From Mycolicibacterium sphagni (GTDB taxonomy: Bacteria > Actinomycetota > Actinomycetes > Mycobacteriales > Mycobacteriaceae): a stretch of 64,000 nt of DNA. Position 1 is the first letter of the stretch. Each line of letters opens with the position of its first letter. The position numbers and the translations under genes were made by a program. Below the pieces are notes generated by a model. The model did no database searches. It was given only the letters and a program-made list of their open reading frames with translations, and had not been told where the DNA came from. Location of the stretch: contig NZ_NOZR01000009.1 in assembly GCF_002250655.1 (NCBI RefSeq), forward strand, positions 124,001 through 188,000. Direction: 5' to 3'. Positions 18,275 through 28,024 of this stretch are shown piece by piece.

Positions 18275-18301
18275 ATCATGGGGTATCGAACAGATGTGCG
18301 A

Positions 18302-18307
18302 TATCCT
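18302..18307 (+). promoter_or_regulatory. -10 element of the AlkB-like gene
   Basis: TATCCT, seven bases, then GTG at 18315; this supports GTG 18315 over the in-frame ATG at 18294. Confidence 0.4.
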
Positions 18308-18314
18308 CGGATGC

Positions 18315-18911
18315 GTGTCTGTGGCGGTTCAAGGCGCGCTGTTCGAGCACAGCGAGCGCCGCAACCTGGGCGCAGGCGCTTGGATCGACCTGCGCTCGGC
18401 CTGGGTCGAGGATGCCGACGCGCTGTTTGAAGGCCTGGTCGACGAGATCCCGTGGCGTGCCGAACGGCGGCAGATGTACGACCGCGTCCTCGACGTCCCC
18501 CGCCTGGTCAGCTTCCACGACCTGACCACTGAAGCAGCGCCGCATCCCGTCATCACCAAGCTGCGCCGTCGCCTCAACGACATCTACGGCGGCGAACTCG
18601 GCGAACCCTTCACCACCGCGGGCCTGTGCCTGTACCGCGACGGCACCGACAGCGTGGCCTGGCACGGGGACACCATAGGTCGCAGCAGTACCCAGGACAC
18701 TATCGTCGCCATCGTGAGCCTCGGGGCCACCCGGGTGTTCGCGCTGCGGCCTCGCGGTGGCGGACCGTCGCTGCGTCTCCCGCAACACCACGGCGACCTT
18801 CTGGTGATGGGCGGTTCGTGCCAACGCACGTGGGAGCACGCCGTTCCGAAAACCGCACGGCCCAAAGGTCCGCGGATCAGCATTCAGTTCCGCCCCCGCG
18901 ACGTGCGCTGA
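18315..18911 (+). CDS. AlkB-like 2-oxoglutarate/Fe(II) dioxygenase
   Basis: Predicted oxidative demethylase of alkylated nucleic acid bases, homologous in position to Rv1000c. About 198 residues from GTG 18315 (ATG 18294 would add seven). The double-stranded beta-helix shows the iron ligands in VAWHGDT (His, Asp) and WEHAVPK (distal His), and the 2-oxoglutarate arginine in GPRISIQFRPR. MYDRVLDVPRLVSF matches the substrate-lid region of bacterial AlkB homologues. It follows soxR on the same strand but appears to have its own promoter. Confidence 0.87.
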   Translation: MSVAVQGALFEHSERRNLGAGAWIDLRSAWVEDADALFEGLVDEIPWRAERRQMYDRVLDVPRLVSFHDLTTEAAPHPVITKLRRRLNDIYGGELGEPFTTAGLCLYRDGTDSVAWHGDTIGRSSTQDTIVAIVSLGATRVFALRPRGGGPSLRLPQHHGDLLVMGGSCQRTWEHAVPKTARPKGPRISIQFRPRDVR

Positions 18912-18913
18912 GC

Positions 18914-19573
18914 TCAACTACGAATGGCGTTGACGCCGGCGACCAGCAGATCGCGGGCCCGCTGGGTGTTCACCGGCACGACCGGCTTGTCGGGTTCCAC
19001 CAGCGGGTTGGCGGCGACGATCACCTGATAGACGCCGAAGTGGGCGGCGTAGTTGTAGGTCTCGCCGGTGCGCTGCTGGTTGTTGATCGTCGCCTGCAGG
19101 ATTCGGTGCACACCGATCGTCTGGGTGCCGTCGATCTTCGGTGTGTCGACGGTTTCGACAATGCCGCGCATCCCTGCGCCGCTGAAGGTGACCTTCTTGC
19201 AGTCCGCTCCTGGGTCGACCACCGGCAGTGGCGAATTGGTCTCGACGGCCAGCACAATGAACCGGTTGCCCTCCCCCTGAGCGGAGACGGCGGCCATGTT
19301 GCCCTCGGTGCCTGTCGGTACGAGTTGTCCGGCGGCGAATTTCGCGCAGCCGGGCGGGTCGAATGTCAGCCCGTCGGGCAGCTTCTGCCCGGTGAGCAGC
19401 CTCTGGTCGATGCCCGTTTTGGCGACATCGGAGACCTGGAAGTCGGGGCCGAAGCTGGACTTCAGTGTCGTTATCTTGCCGATGTCGGCCGTGGGTTCGT
19501 TCGATCCACCCGAACCACACGCGACGAGCAGGCCGGCGCACAGCACTGCGATGACCGCGCCGGGTTTCAACAT
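18914..19573 (-). CDS. DUF5642-type lipoprotein (copy A)
   Basis: Secreted lipoprotein of unknown function, 219 residues. The signal peptide ends in a lipobox (GLLVACGS). The remainder is a single globular domain of the mycobacterial DUF5642 / sensor-like family, with GFGP-like repeats absent but a conserved KIDGTQTIGVHR segment shared with the next gene. ATG at 19573 is preferred over TTG 19582 because TACATT lies exactly seven bases upstream. It ends two bases after the convergent AlkB-like gene. Confidence 0.75.
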   Translation of the reverse strand: MLKPGAVIAVLCAGLLVACGSGGSNEPTADIGKITTLKSSFGPDFQVSDVAKTGIDQRLLTGQKLPDGLTFDPPGCAKFAAGQLVPTGTEGNMAAVSAQGEGNRFIVLAVETNSPLPVVDPGADCKKVTFSGAGMRGIVETVDTPKIDGTQTIGVHRILQATINNQQRTGETYNYAAHFGVYQVIVAANPLVEPDKPVVPVNTQRARDLLVAGVNAIRS

Positions 19574-19580
19574 CGTGGCC

Positions 19581-19586
19581 AATGTA
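19581..19586 (-). promoter_or_regulatory. -10 element of lipoprotein copy A
   Basis: Minus-strand TACATT, seven bases, ATG at 19573: leaderless arrangement within the short gap to the upstream paralogue. Confidence 0.4.
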
Positions 19587-19592
19587 CCCGGG

Positions 19593-20267
19593 TCAATCGC
19601 GCAGCGCGGACACGGTGGTGACCAGCAGGTCGCCCACGACCGCCGAATCCAGTGGCGGATGGGGTGATCCGGGATCGGTGATCAGAGTGACGGATACGAC
19701 GTGGTTGTCCACGTAAGCCTGCGCGGTGACGGCGTTCCCATCGGTCTCGGTACCGGATTCCACGATAGTGCGGGTGGCGACCGTCATCGCGACGGTCTGG
19801 GCGCCGTCGATATGGGGCGCCTCAGACATGGGGGCCAGGGTCACCTCACCCGTCGTGTGCGCGAAGGTCATCGTCCAGTGCGCGCAGTCGCCGATCAGGC
19901 CGTCGTCCGGGGCGCCCTGACCGGGCACCGCGACGATGACGTAGACGGTGCCGCCCGACCCTGACGCCGAGTATCCGCGGGCACCTGGATCGGCGGGGGC
20001 GGGGTCGGCCAGCGTGGCGCACGGCGCGGGTGCCGCCGTCCAGCCGGATCCGAATCCCCACAAGCCTGCGGCGCTCACCGGTCCCGAGACGTCAGCGATC
20101 TCGTATCCGGCCGGTAGTGCGGTTCGGATCCGTTTGATGTTGGCCGGATTGACCGAACCTCCCCTCGGCAACAGGCTCGGCGACGACGAAGGCGACGGCG
20201 CCGGACTGGGCTGCGCTGCACACGCAGCCAGCCAGAGCGCCGTCAGGCAGACGATGAGCTGCCGCAC
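19593..20267 (-). CDS. DUF5642-type lipoprotein (copy B)
   Basis: Paralogue of the neighbour downstream. 224 residues from GTG. Signal peptide MRQLIVCLTALWLAACAAQ has the lipobox LAAC, followed by a Pro/Ser linker and the same globular domain. The shared motif here reads HIDGAQTVAMTVATRTIVES against KIDGTQTIGVHRILQATI in copy A. Both copies end with DLLV..V.A.R near the C-terminus. They arose by tandem duplication; the role is unknown. Confidence 0.75.
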   Translation of the reverse strand: MRQLIVCLTALWLAACAAQPSPAPSPSSSPSLLPRGGSVNPANIKRIRTALPAGYEIADVSGPVSAAGLWGFGSGWTAAPAPCATLADPAPADPGARGYSASGSGGTVYVIVAVPGQGAPDDGLIGDCAHWTMTFAHTTGEVTLAPMSEAPHIDGAQTVAMTVATRTIVESGTETDGNAVTAQAYVDNHVVSVTLITDPGSPHPPLDSAVVGDLLVTTVSALRD

Positions 20268-20317
20268 GGGGACTTGATATCACTGATTGATTGCCCGATG
20301 CGCGCGCCTCGCGGGCA

Positions 20318-20323
20318 TACGCT
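20318..20323 (+). promoter_or_regulatory. -10 element of the Ntn hydrolase gene
   Basis: TACGCT followed by seven bases and the ATG at 20331; leaderless transcript expected. Confidence 0.45.
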
Positions 20324-20330
20324 GTCTGCC

Positions 20331-21293
20331 ATGTGTACTCGAGTGCTGTGGAATACCAACGATGTCATCGTTCTCACCGGGCGGACCATGGATTGGCCGG
20401 AGTCGACCCAGCCGGTGATCGTGGGGTTTCCCCGCGGCCGTGACCGCGACGGCAGCAACCCGGCCGGCTTGGTGTCCGATCCGAATCCGCTGCGCTGGAC
20501 CAGTCAATACGCAAGCCTGGTTACCACGATCTACGGGCTCGGCACCGTCGACGGCCTGAACGAGGCGGGCCTGGCCGGCCACGGACTGTATCTGGAGTCG
20601 ACTGACTTCGGCCCACGCGACCCGGCCAAACCCGGAGTACAGGCCGGACTGTGGTTGCAGTACCTGCTGGATCAGGCGGACACGGTCGCCGAGGCGCTGC
20701 GGTTGATGGACGAGATTCAGGTGCTCAAGATCTCCGCTCACGGACGAGACGCCAACCTGCATCTCGCCCTCGAGGACGCCGGCGGCGACTCGGCGATCAT
20801 CGAGTTCGGCGGGGCCGAGCCGGTGATCCACCACGGCGCCCAATACACTTTGATGACGAACGATCCGACCTACGACGAGCAGTTGAAACTGCTTTCTCTG
20901 CAAGACTTCTCACATCCCAGCCGCGATATGCCGCTGCCCGGCAACGTCAATCCGGTCGATCGCTTCCAACGGGCGGCCTACTACTCGGCGCTGTTGCCCG
21001 CACCCGGTTCACAGCGTGAGGCGATCGCGGGCGTGATGGCGATCATGCGCAACGTGTCGGTTCCGTTCGGTGCGCCTTACGCCAACTTCGGCGTCTACAA
21101 CACCGAATACCGGACGGTGACCGACCTGACCAACCGGATGTACTTCTTCGAGCTGAGCACGAGCCCGAATGTGGTCTGGATCGAGATGGATCGGTTGAAG
21201 CTGGACGACGGACCGGTCGTGGTCGATCCGTATGACTACTCACTGGTCGGCGACGTCACCGACCGCTTCACACCGCGAGAGTTGCCGTTCTAG
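20331..21293 (+). CDS. Choloylglycine hydrolase / penicillin V acylase family (linear amide C-N hydrolase)
   Basis: Ntn hydrolase that cleaves a linear amide bond. 320 residues. The ATG at 20331 is required because removal of Met exposes the catalytic Cys2 (MCTRVLWN). An in-frame ATG-like extension starts 57 bases upstream but would bury the nucleophile. Other family residues are in TGRTMDWPES (Arg and Asp of the active site) and NDPTYDEQL. No signal peptide, so cytoplasmic. Candidate substrates are N-acyl amino acids or acyl-homoserine lactones; bile salt hydrolysis is unlikely in this organism. Shares its stop tetranucleotide CTAG with tspO. Confidence 0.85.
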   Translation: MCTRVLWNTNDVIVLTGRTMDWPESTQPVIVGFPRGRDRDGSNPAGLVSDPNPLRWTSQYASLVTTIYGLGTVDGLNEAGLAGHGLYLESTDFGPRDPAKPGVQAGLWLQYLLDQADTVAEALRLMDEIQVLKISAHGRDANLHLALEDAGGDSAIIEFGGAEPVIHHGAQYTLMTNDPTYDEQLKLLSLQDFSHPSRDMPLPGNVNPVDRFQRAAYYSALLPAPGSQREAIAGVMAIMRNVSVPFGAPYANFGVYNTEYRTVTDLTNRMYFFELSTSPNVVWIEMDRLKLDDGPVVVDPYDYSLVGDVTDRFTPRELPF

Positions 21294-21766
21294 CGGTTGA
21301 GGCGCCAGATGTCGGTGGACATCAGCGTCGCGAACGAGCACCACAGCGGGTAAGGCGCCAGCGCGGCACCGAACTTCGGGTCGGCACCGGCGGCGCGGCG
21401 TGCCAGGTCGGCGCTGCTGACAGCAAGTGCGCCCGCAAGGACCGCCGACGGCCCGAGCTTGTGCTGCTTGAAGAAGAGCCAGCTCCACCCCGCATTGAGC
21501 ACGAGGTTGACACCCAGCGCGCCGAAGTAGCTGCGAGCTTTGGCCTCGTCGCCTTCGTTACGAAATTTCTCGACGGTCGCGGCCGACGTTACGGCGATAT
21601 CGACATACAGCGTCGTCCACGCCACCGGAAACACCGCGTTCGGCGGAACGTAAGGCGGCTTGCGCAGTGTGGGATACCAGGTTTCGACCCCCTGACGGCT
21701 GGCGATGCTACCGACCACGGCTGCTGCGGCTGTGGCCAACGACGTTGCGACGATCGACTTGCCCAT
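21290..21766 (-). CDS. tspO: TspO/MBR family membrane protein
   Basis: Five-helix membrane protein that binds porphyrins and cholesterol-like ligands and is linked to oxidative stress. 158 residues. Signature WYPTLRKPPYVPPNAVFPVA in loop 1, then NLVLNAGWSWLFF in helix 3 and PYPLWCSFATLMSTDIWRLN at the end. ATG 21766 is chosen over TTG 21775 because minus-strand TACTTT is exactly seven bases upstream. Convergent with the hydrolase, sharing CTAG as both stop codons. Confidence 0.88.
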   Translation of the reverse strand: MGKSIVATSLATAAAAVVGSIASRQGVETWYPTLRKPPYVPPNAVFPVAWTTLYVDIAVTSAATVEKFRNEGDEAKARSYFGALGVNLVLNAGWSWLFFKQHKLGPSAVLAGALAVSSADLARRAAGADPKFGAALAPYPLWCSFATLMSTDIWRLNR

Positions 21767-21773
21767 GACCGCC

Positions 21774-21779
21774 AAAGTA
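21774..21779 (-). promoter_or_regulatory. -10 element of tspO
   Basis: Minus-strand TACTTT, seven bases, ATG at 21766. Confidence 0.4.
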
Positions 21780-21891
21780 CACGTGCGGCGCAGCGCCTAC
21801 TTCTGGCCGCCCCGTGTCCCGTTCCCTCGGCGTGGCAATAGTGGACGCTTCAAACATTCACTCGGAATTAGCTGTGGATCCCATTAAGCTG

Positions 21892-21906
21892 CTGAATCGA
21901 ATTCAG
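21892..21906. repeat. Palindrome upstream of lpqT
   Basis: CTGAA-TCGAA-TTCAG, two bases downstream of a TAAGCT -10 candidate (21885-21890). It would lie at the start of the lpqT leader or act as an operator. Confidence 0.3.
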
Positions 21907-21952
21907 TTGGTCGCTGACAGAAGTGCGCCCCGACAAAAGGAGAAGTCGTTCG

Positions 21953-22654
21953 ATGAACAAGATGACGGCGGTGGCGGCGGGTCTGGCCGCTGTTTCGTTG
22001 AGTTTCGCGCTCGTCGGCTGCGGCTCGGACAGCAAGACCGATACCAACACGTCCACGTCGACCTCGACGTCCACCGCGACGTCCACGTCGAAAAGCGCTG
22101 AGACATCGGCAAGCCCGAGCCCGGCGGCCGGCACGAATCAGACCATTCAGGACTACCTGAAGCAGAACCAGATCACCGAGACGCCGGTCAAACGCGGCGA
22201 TCCCGGCTCACCCAACATCGATCTGGCGATGCCGCAGGGGTGGAAGGATGCCGGGGGCCAGACGCCCGACTGGGCCTACGGGGCGATCGTCTTCGACGAA
22301 CCCCAGGATCCTACTGACCCGCCGAGCATCATCGCGATCGTCTCGAAGCTGACCGGCAACGTTGACCCTCAGAAGATCCTGCAGTTTGCGCCGGGCGAGC
22401 TGGCGAACCTGCCCGGCTGGCAGCCTCTCGGCGACCCCAACAAGAGCACACTGAGCGGTTTTGACGCGGTTCAGCTCGGTGGCAACTACATGAAGGACGG
22501 CAAGAAGCGGATCATCGCCCAGAAGACGGTGGTGATTCCCGGTAAGGACGGCCTGTACGTCCTGCAGATGAATGCCGATGCGCTCGACGGCCAGGAAGGC
22601 CCGCTGATGGACGCCACCAACGTCATCGACCAGAAGACCACGATCACGCCCTGA
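21953..22654 (+). CDS. lpqT: LpqN/LpqT-family lipoprotein
   Basis: Exported lipoprotein of the mycobacterial LpqN/LpqT family, which interacts with cell-envelope factors. 233 residues. ATG 21953 follows AAAGGAGAAG (21936-21945). The signal peptide ends in the lipobox ALVGCGSD, then a low-complexity Ser/Thr/Asp linker (about residues 27-55) made of repeated ACGTCC-like codon units, then the LpqN domain, including QDYLKQNQITETPV, LAMPQGWKDAGG and QLGGNYMKDGKKR. Expression ends at the strong hairpin just behind the stop. Confidence 0.82.
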   Translation: MNKMTAVAAGLAAVSLSFALVGCGSDSKTDTNTSTSTSTSTATSTSKSAETSASPSPAAGTNQTIQDYLKQNQITETPVKRGDPGSPNIDLAMPQGWKDAGGQTPDWAYGAIVFDEPQDPTDPPSIIAIVSKLTGNVDPQKILQFAPGELANLPGWQPLGDPNKSTLSGFDAVQLGGNYMKDGKKRIIAQKTVVIPGKDGLYVLQMNADALDGQEGPLMDATNVIDQKTTITP

Positions 22655-22667
22655 TCTGTGTAGTCCC

Positions 22668-22715
22668 CGGCTGCCGACGTGCGTTCGTACGCCCGTCGGC
22701 AGCCGAGCTTTCTTT
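22668..22715 (+). terminator. Strong rho-independent-type terminator after lpqT
   Basis: CGGCTGCCGACG (22668-22679) pairs perfectly over 12 bp with CGTCGGCAGCCG (22694-22705), followed by AGCTTTCTTT. It lies 14 bases after the lpqT stop. Confidence 0.8.
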
Positions 22716-23037
22716 GTGCCGTTCTCCCCGATTCGCTTGTGGAAGTACGACACTAGCGGCGACTCGGACCGGCGCGACTGGCCACCGAATTCTGGCTGCT
22801 CGCAGGATCATTCGTCTTGCTCGTCGACCACCTCGCCGAGGGTCTCCTCGCCGCCGTTGGTGTCGACTGCCACGTCCAGCGGCTCGTTAGACTCACTTAC
22901 TGTGCCATCTGGGACACTACGAGCAGCTAACGAGTTCGCTAGGTCGGCATCGCCATCTCGATAGATCTCCTGGCGGCACGTCCAACGCCCAGTGCCCCAA
23001 GGCTCTAGCGGCCAGCCGAGCGAGGTGCGATCATGAA

Positions 23038-23271
23038 GTGAACAAGCGTGGTCAGCCGATGGGGGGCGACATGCCCGAGCTGTTCGATGAACTTCTAACG
23101 ACATGCCACTTGTGTGGTCATTTGCACATCGACTGCGATACGTGCCCTTGCGTTCTGCGCCTCGGACATTGGGTCATCGATGGATGCGATCACTGCAAAT
23201 CGAGGGACGACCAGCGTGTGCAGCCAAAGGCTGAGCGGCAGATCAAGTCACGCCCTGACCGCCAGGTGTGA
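23038..23271 (+). CDS. Small cysteine-rich hypothetical protein
   Basis: 77 residues from GTG 23038 (ATG 23059 gives about 70). Contains CHLCGHLHIDCDTCPC and, 14 residues later, CDHC, enough Cys/His for one or two zinc-knuckle-like sites. It ends in a basic, hydrophilic tail. I do not recognise the family. It lies in a degenerate region, so it may be a surviving small protein of a mobile element or a chance ORF. Confidence 0.35.
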   Translation: MNKRGQPMGGDMPELFDELLTTCHLCGHLHIDCDTCPCVLRLGHWVIDGCDHCKSRDDQRVQPKAERQIKSRPDRQV

Positions 23272-23462
23272 CACGTAAGCCCAATTTTTGCCAGTGCCGA
23301 AACGGGCAGCTAGCCCAATCCCTGGCGTACCACTTGGCCCACGTCGCCTCGGGCTAGCAGCCGTCTATGTCGATGCCGAGCATCGACATCGACGGGTAGC
23401 CGACCTTGCCATGTCACCGTGGAGTACGTTTAGCCCGACCACGGACAGGGGCAAGACCTAGC

Positions 23463-23660
23463 AGCGCATCGTCGATGAGCTTGCCGCAGAAGAGAAGTCG
23501 GCGCTGACAGTGCCGCACTGGCGGAGCGGATCGGAGTGTCCGACCGGCAGATTCGCCGCGCCGTCCACGCGCTGGCCGACCGCGCCCCGGCTACCCCTGC
23601 GAGTCCACCCCGACTACCCATACTGCGCGGCGGCGTCAACGACTACCACCACCGGAGAAC
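23463..23660 (+). pseudogene. Frame-disrupted helix-turn-helix protein remnant
   Basis: One frame reads QRIVDELAAEEKS. After a frame change it continues as ALAERIGVSDRQIRRAVHAL and ADRAPA, a winged-helix/HTH pattern seen in actinobacterial plasmid, phage and ICE proteins. No start codon, no continuous frame and no downstream domain remain. Boundaries are approximate. Confidence 0.35.
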
Positions 23661-23673
23661 GGCTCGTGGGACA

Positions 23674-24495
23674 CTAAGCGCGGGAATACGCCGACGCCTC
23701 GGCGACCTGCTCGGCACTCGGCCGCACCCCGGTGTAGCGCTCGAACTGTTCAGCCGCCTGAAGAGCGATCACTTCCGCGCCCGTGATGACCCGCTTCCCC
23801 GCCGAGCGGGCCGCGACGATCAGCGGCGTCTCCGACGGCACCGCGACGACATCGAAAACCGTTTGCGCAGCAGCGATCACATCGTCGCCGTAGGCGGGTT
23901 CATGTTCCTGCGGCCCGCCGGCCATGCCGATGGGTGTCACGTTGACGATCACCGGCGTCCGCAGTTCCCCCACCTCACTGCGCCATTCGTAGCCCAGGCG
24001 CTCTGCCAGCTCCAGCCCGCTGTCGGCGTTTCTCGCCACGATCGTGCCCTCATGGAAACCGCTGTCCCGGAACGCCGTTGCCACTGCGCTGGCCATCCCG
24101 CCGCTGCCGCGGATCAGCACCGCCGCATGCGGGTCCAACCCGTGCTCGGCGATCAGCCGCTGCACGGCCGTGTAATCGGTGTTGGCCGCGGTCAGCACGC
24201 CCTCGTCGTTGACGATCGTGTTGACCGCGTTGATCGCACGCGCCGACTTCTCGACATGATCCACCAGTGCCAGCGCGTCCTGCTTGAACGGCATCGACAC
24301 CGAGCACCCTCGAATGCCCAGCGCTCGCACACCGCCGATCGCGGCGGCGATATCCGTTGTGGTGAAGGCTTTGTAGATGAAATCCAGGCCGAGCTGCTCG
24401 TAGAGATAGTTGTGGAAGCGGGTGCCTATGTTGCTCGGTCGGGAGGCCAGCGAGATGCACAGCCGGGTGTCCTTGTTGAGCGCGGGCCTGGCCAT
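23674..24495 (-). CDS. Shikimate dehydrogenase-like NADP oxidoreductase
   Basis: AroE-fold protein, 273 residues. ATG 24495 follows the pat stop by one base. Catalytic lysine region SMPFKQDAL, NAVNTIVND and the catalytic aspartate in AANTDYTAV are kept, as is a Rossmann segment LIRGSGGMASAVATAF, where the glycine motif is GSGGMA rather than GAGGAA. The LASRPSNIGTRFHNYL start departs from true AroE (usually HSxSP), so the substrate may not be shikimate. It is the last gene of the seven-gene minus-strand run. Confidence 0.8.
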   Translation of the reverse strand: MARPALNKDTRLCISLASRPSNIGTRFHNYLYEQLGLDFIYKAFTTTDIAAAIGGVRALGIRGCSVSMPFKQDALALVDHVEKSARAINAVNTIVNDEGVLTAANTDYTAVQRLIAEHGLDPHAAVLIRGSGGMASAVATAFRDSGFHEGTIVARNADSGLELAERLGYEWRSEVGELRTPVIVNVTPIGMAGGPQEHEPAYGDDVIAAAQTVFDVVAVPSETPLIVAARSAGKRVITGAEVIALQAAEQFERYTGVRPSAEQVAEASAYSRA

Positions 24496-24496
24496 C

Positions 24497-26481
<1,985 letters not shown>

Positions 26482-26501
26482 AGCGGCGCAGCCTACGCCG
26501 G

Positions 26502-27518
26502 TCAGTAAGCGAGCAGGTTCACAATCCTGGTGAACGCAGACGGCAACGCTGCCGCCGCGGGCACCACCCGCGACCGCGTCGGGCCGAACTCGACGGCGTG
26601 CAGCAGGCCCGCGGTCAACAGCCGATAGCGCCGGGTCATCTGTCGCCATTGCCGGTCGTAATCCGCGGGCCGGTCCGCCAGAACGCAATTCACCAACAAC
26701 TCCGCGCCGCCGAACGCAAGGCCGAGACCTTCTCCGGTCAACGCATCGACGTACCCCGCGGCATCGCCCACCAGCATGATGCGGCCCGCGGTGCGGCCGG
26801 CCACCCGCTGGCGCAACGGTCCCGCGGCCCGCTCGGGCCCGTGCGGGTGGCCGTTCACGCGGTCGCTCAACTCGCCGAACTCGGCCAGCCGGCTCTCGAA
26901 CGAACCCTGGCGCGCAGTCAGGATCGCGATGCCGACGCAGTCGTCGGCGACCGGCGTGACGTAGGCCTCCGCCCCGTCACCCCAGTACACCTCGACCCGG
27001 TCGCTCCACGGCGCGATTCGGACATGGCGTCGCAGTCCCCACCGGCGCGACCCGCGACTCGGACGAGCCAGGCCAAGGGATCGCCGGATCGGTGAGTGCA
27101 GCCCGTCTGCGGCGGCCAGATAGCGCGCACGAAATCCCGCACATAGCACCGAATCCGCATCCTGACTGATCGATCCGACATGGGCGGTGACCAATTCGAC
27201 GCCAGCGGCGCCGGCCGCTTCCACCAAGGCACTGTGCAACGCTGTGCGGCGCACGCCACGGCCGGGGCCGGCACGAAACGGGGCGTCGACGCGGCGTTGT
27301 GAATCGAAATAGGTGATACCCCGAAACAGCTTGCCGGGCAACGTGATTCCGAGTTCGTCCAGTTGCCGCACGGTGTAGGGCATCATTCCCTCGCCGCAGG
27401 CCTTGTCGATCGGCGGGTGACGCCGCTCGACCACGGTCACCGCCATTCCCGCGCGCGCGGCGTGCAATGCCGTGACCAGCCCGGCCGGCCCGCCGCCCGC
27501 GACCAGGAGATCGATCAC
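26502..27518 (-). CDS. Geranylgeranyl-reductase-like / aromatic hydroxylase flavoprotein
   Basis: FAD-dependent oxidoreductase, 338 residues from GTG 27518, which overlaps the upstream stop (GTGA). FAD motif LVAGGGPAGLVTALHAARAG at the N-terminus, DKACGEGMMP, the DG motif AADGLHSPIRRSLGL and GDAAGYVDALTGEGLGLAF. Such proteins act as prenyl reductases or as aromatic monooxygenases. Beside a type III PKS and an ICMT-type methyltransferase, the likely role is ring hydroxylation of an alkylresorcinol toward a quinone, as for SrsC in Streptomyces griseus. Confidence 0.83.
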   Translation of the reverse strand: MIDLLVAGGGPAGLVTALHAARAGMAVTVVERRHPPIDKACGEGMMPYTVRQLDELGITLPGKLFRGITYFDSQRRVDAPFRAGPGRGVRRTALHSALVEAAGAAGVELVTAHVGSISQDADSVLCAGFRARYLAAADGLHSPIRRSLGLARPSRGSRRWGLRRHVRIAPWSDRVEVYWGDGAEAYVTPVADDCVGIAILTARQGSFESRLAEFGELSDRVNGHPHGPERAAGPLRQRVAGRTAGRIMLVGDAAGYVDALTGEGLGLAFGGAELLVNCVLADRPADYDRQWRQMTRRYRLLTAGLLHAVEFGPTRSRVVPAAAALPSAFTRIVNLLAY

Positions 27519-28024
27519 GACAGGCTTGCCAGAGCGGCGTTTTCGGTGCGGATGCGGGTCCGTAACAGGGCCGCGTTGAGAATTGTGAAGACCAGTGCGG
27601 TGATCCAGCCGGTGTGCACCAGGGGCAGCGCGACGCCCTCGGCGATGACCGCGACGTAGTTGGGGTGGCTGAAGTACCGGTAGGGTCCGCCGCCGACCCG
27701 CTGCGCGCCGGGAATGACCACGACCCGGGTGTTCCACTGCTGCCCGAGGGTGGTGATGCACCACCACCGCAAGCCTTGGGCGGCAACCACTATCGCGAAC
27801 ATCGGCCAGCCGAGTGCAGGCAGGAACGGCCGGTGGAGCCCGATCACCTCCACCAGGGCGCCCACAAGCAGCCCCGTGTGCAGGACCACCATGATCGGAT
27901 AGTGGCTGGCGCCGAACTCGACACCGCCCTGCGATCGGCTCCAGGCGAGATTGCGCCGGGCGACGATCAGTTCAGCGACGCGCTCCAGCGCGACCGCCGC
28001 AACGAGCAATACATACCAAGTCAT
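27515..28024 (-). CDS. ICMT-family membrane methyltransferase
   Basis: Isoprenylcysteine-carboxyl-methyltransferase-like SAM enzyme, 169 residues with about four transmembrane helices. The C-terminal SAM/lipid site shows GGPYRYFSHPNYVAVIAEGV. Its ATG overlaps the PKS stop by one base (TGATG) and its stop overlaps the flavoprotein start. Homologues next to type III PKS genes (for example ypbQ/bpsB beside bpsA in Bacillus) O-methylate alkylpyrones and alkylresorcinols, so this is the expected tailoring enzyme here. Confidence 0.85.
   Translation of the reverse strand: MTWYVLLVAAVALERVAELIVARRNLAWSRSQGGVEFGASHYPIMVVLHTGLLVGALVEVIGLHRPFLPALGWPMFAIVVAAQGLRWWCITTLGQQWNTRVVVIPGAQRVGGGPYRYFSHPNYVAVIAEGVALPLVHTGWITALVFTILNAALLRTRIRTENAALASLS

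Larger units (their letters stand above)
22716..23673. other. About 1 kb without a clear gene; degenerate sequence
   Basis: Between the lpqT terminator and the shikimate-dehydrogenase-like gene no ORF shows normal mycobacterial coding character. Codon use differs from the flanks and the reading frames are short. It holds a weak minus-strand frame (22808-23104) with an acidic tail ending EVVDEQDE, a small Cys-rich ORF, and a broken helix-turn-helix segment (separate entries). No tRNA, inverted terminal repeat or transposase motif was found. It looks like the remains of a decayed insertion. Confidence 0.5.

Noticed and set aside
22040..22110. Short repeated units in lpqT resembling a CRISPR or satellite
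   Set aside because: It is a Ser/Thr codon run in the lipoprotein linker; no spacers and no conserved repeat length. The same holds for the Ser tracts at 33.9 kb and 51.1 kb.
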